Below the pieces are notes generated by a model that was not told where the DNA came from, did not search any database, and was given only the letters and a program-made list of their open reading frames with translations. A DNA stretch of 64,000 nt from Acetobacter senegalensis (GTDB lineage: Bacteria > Pseudomonadota > Alphaproteobacteria > Acetobacterales > Acetobacteraceae): contig NZ_LHZU01000144.1 of NCBI RefSeq assembly GCF_001580995.1, forward strand, positions 1-64,000. The letters run 5' to 3'. Positions 62,076 to 64,000 of this stretch are shown here, piece by piece (the first letter of the stretch is position 1; each line of letters starts with the position of its first letter). The translations under genes and the position numbers were made by a program.

Positions 62076-64000
62076 TTAGCCCGGCTGAGGCACGGGTGTC
62101 ATGCCACCCTCATCCCCTTCCGGCTTGGAACCGGGCGGTGTGATGTCCGGCCCGGAAACCTGAGGCACGGAAGACCGACGGTTCACGGGAGCAGAGTCAT
62201 CAATCTCCACCCGTTCAATCGGCTGTCCACGCATGATCTGGCGAATTTCCTCGCCTGTCAGCGTTTCAAACTCCAGCAGGGCTTCGGCCAGACGGTGCAG
62301 TTCATCCACGTGATCGTGCATGTAATTGCGGGCCTGATCATAAGCCTCGTCAATCAGGCGCTTGATTTCAGCATCAATTTCCTTGGCCGTATGTTCAGAG
62401 AAGTTCTTGGCAGCCCCACCAAAGAAGCCCATGCCACCGCCCTGATCATCATTGGCAAAGGCGATCATGCCAACCTTTTCGCTCATGCCCCATTCGGTCA
62501 CCATGCTGCGGGCAACACGGGTCGCCATCTGGATATCACCCATCGCGCCGTTGCAGATGTTGTCCTTGCCGTAAACAACTTCCTCTGCCACGCGGCCACC
62601 CATGGCCACCACCAGATGAGCAATACAGTTCTTTTTGCTCATGGACAGGCGATCACCTTCAGGCAGACGCATCACCATACCCAGTGCCCGCCCACGCGGA
62701 ATAATGGTCGCCTTGTGAATGGGTTCACTTTCCGGCACCAGCACAGCCGTAATGGCATGGCCAGCTTCATGATACGCCGTGCGCTTCTTTTCCTCATCAC
62801 TCATGACAAGGGAACGACGCTCAGCACCCATCAGCACCTTGTCCTTGGCGTCTTCAAACTCACGCATGGCAACCGTGCGCTTGCCCAGACGGGCAGCAGC
62901 CAAAGCGGCCTCGTTCACCAGATTGGCAAGATCAGCCCCTGAGAAACCGGGCGTGCCGCGGGCGATAATGCGTGGGTCTACGTCAGATGCCAGCGGAACC
63001 TTGCGCATGTGAACACGCAGGATTTTTTCACGGCCAGACACATCCGGGTTCGGCACCACAACCTGACGGTCAAACCGGCCGGGACGCAGCAGAGCCGGGT
63101 CCAGCACGTCAGGACGGTTGGTGGCCGCAATCAGAATAACGCCTTCGTTGCTTTCAAAGCCGTCCATTTCAACCAGCATCTGGTTGAGTGTCTGTTCGCG
63201 TTCATCGTTACCGCCGCCCATGCCTGCCCCACGGTGGCGGCCTACGGCGTCAATTTCGTCAATGAAGATAATGCACGGTGCGGCTTTCTTACCCTGTTCG
63301 AACATGTCACGCACGCGGGAGGCGCCCACACCTACGAACATTTCCACAAAGTCAGAGCCGGAAATGGTGAAGAACGGCACATTGGCTTCACCCGCAATGG
63401 CGCGCGCCAGCAGGGTTTTACCCGTGCCCGGAGGACCACACAGCAGAACCCCTTTAGGGATTTTACCGCCCAGACGGGTGAATTTCTGCGGGTCTTTAAG
63501 GAAATCGACAATTTCCTGCAACTCGCTCTTGGCTTCATCAATGCCAGCCACATCCTCAAACGTGACGCGACCATGCTTTTCCGTCAGCATCTTGGCGCGG
63601 GATTTGCCAAAGCCCATGGCCCGACCGCCGCCGCCCTGCATCTGGCGCATCATGAACAGCCATGCCCCTACCAGCAGGATAATGGGCAGAGAGTTCAGGA
63701 AGTAGCGCAGCAGCGGGCTGCCTTCCTGATCCAGCGGCTTGGCCACAACCTCAACTCCCTTGCCGACCATACGGGTGACAAGTGAAGGATCCTGCGGCGC
63801 AAACGTCTCAAAGGCGGTCCCGTCGGTCAGAGTGCCGGAGATATTGTGATTCTGCATCACAACGGAGCGGACATGGCCTGAATCCACGTCTGCCACGAAA
63901 TCTGAATAGGCAAGCTGCTGGGCCGCATGCTGTGTGCTCCCCGGCTGGAAAACATCCACCAGCAAAAGCAGCAGCACGATGATGCTGACCCAGAGAGCCA
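62076..64000 (-). CDS. ftsH: ATP-dependent zinc metalloprotease FtsH (5' end cut by the window)
   Basis: FtsH is the membrane-anchored AAA+ protease that degrades misfolded membrane proteins and regulators such as LpxC. The visible part covers the end of TM1, the periplasmic domain, TM2 (near [18 protein letters not shown]), the AAA+ domain with [11 protein letters not shown] and IDEIDAVGR, and the zinc site HEAGHAI. The frame runs past the window end with in-frame codons for ALWVSIIV before the apparent first codon, so the true start lies outside. The C-terminal tail is Pro/Gly-rich. Confidence 0.95.
   Translation of the reverse strand, partial: ALWVSIIVLLLLLVDVFQPGSTQHAAQQLAYSDFVADVDSGHVRSVVMQNHNISGTLTDGTAFETFAPQDPSLVTRMVGKGVEVVAKPLDQEGSPLLRYFLNSLPIILLVGAWLFMMRQMQGGGGRAMGFGKSRAKMLTEKHGRVTFEDVAGIDEAKSELQEIVDFLKDPQKFTRLGGKIPKGVLLCGPPGTGKTLLARAIAGEANVPFFTISGSDFVEMFVGVGASRVRDMFEQGKKAAPCIIFIDEIDAVGRHRGAGMGGGNDEREQTLNQMLVEMDGFESNEGVILIAATNRPDVLDPALLRPGRFDRQVVVPNPDVSGREKILRVHMRKVPLASDVDPRIIARGTPGFSGADLANLVNEAALAAARLGKRTVAMREFEDAKDKVLMGAERRSLVMSDEEKKRTAYHEAGHAITAVLVPESEPIHKATIIPRGRALGMVMRLPEGDRLSMSKKNCIAHLVVAMGGRVAEEVVYGKDNICNGAMGDIQMATRVARSMVTEWGMSEKVGMIAFANDDQGGGMGFFGGAAKNFSEHTAKEIDAEIKRLIDEAYDQARNYMHDHVDELHRLAEALLEFETLTGEEIRQIMRGQPIERVEIDDSAPVNRRSSVPQVSGPDITPPGSKPEGDEGGMTPVPQPG

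Overview
The window is a stretch of chromosome from an acetic acid bacterium, most likely Acetobacter or a close relative (Acetobacteraceae, Alphaproteobacteria). This rests on gene content and order: dTDP-rhamnose genes in the order rfbBACD followed by a family 2 glycosyltransferase, which matches the polABCDE pellicle-polysaccharide locus described in Acetobacter; an alphaproteobacterial tsaE-addB-addA-trxA block; a one-cysteine DksA; an FnrL/FnrN-type regulator; and a CtrA-like response regulator. No insertion sequence, prophage, integrase, CRISPR array or rRNA gene was seen. Almost all of the window is packed housekeeping sequence.

Layout. 0-2.6 kb: ETF-ubiquinone oxidoreductase and a 2OG-Fe(II) oxygenase. 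2.7-6.0 kb: a low-oxygen module in which ompW-hemN is divergent from an FNR-type regulator, with two perfect TTGAT-N4-ATCAA boxes between them. 5.9-11.7 kb: a heavy-metal-type RND efflux operon (adaptor, pump, outer-membrane lipoprotein). 12.2-14.4 kb: DegP/HtrA protease and TadA. 14.6-17.0 kb: a possible 43-residue membrane peptide with a structured leader, a class I amidotransferase, RluB-type pseudouridine synthase and RsmD. 17.3-20.0 kb: ssb, an O-antigen ligase-like membrane protein, dksA and tRNA-Thr(GGT). 20.3-23.6 kb: a Gly-rich lipoprotein, tyrS and tldD. 23.8-26.3 kb: periplasmic trehalase with two 15-unit low-complexity tracts. 26.3-29.2 kb: a histidine phosphatase and a 723-residue PLP-fold protein of unknown function. 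29.4-34.0 kb: rfbBACD-polE. 34.1-37.4 kb: ftsK and an RluA-family enzyme. 37.5-43.2 kb: a minus-strand run of two cysteine desulfurases, a 2Fe-2S ferredoxin, mnmA, a GST and a glycosyltransferase. 43.7-47.2 kb: alpha/beta hydrolase, cysS and a TrmJ-like methyltransferase, tRNA-Thr(TGT). 47.2-57.4 kb: folC, accD, trxA, addA, addB, tsaE. 57.4-58.6 kb: an AT-rich island with an orphan CtrA-like regulator. 58.6-64.0 kb: thiD, glmM, folP and ftsH (cut by the window edge).

The most striking item is the CtrA-like regulator at 57805-58563. Its phospho-acceptor aspartate is a glutamate at exactly residue 51, and its C-terminus lacks the terminal Ala-Ala that ClpXP recognises in Caulobacter CtrA. In Caulobacter those two changes, made artificially, give a constitutively active and stable CtrA. 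Other points worth following are the orphan PLP-fold/phosphatase pair, the paired FNR boxes, a textbook terminator inside the rfbBACD-polE cluster, the two repeat tracts in the trehalase, and several perfect 3' hairpins that lack a U-tract.

Limits: functions are read from motifs and family memory, without database searches. Start codons were chosen from Shine-Dalgarno position and family length; alternatives are stated where they matter.
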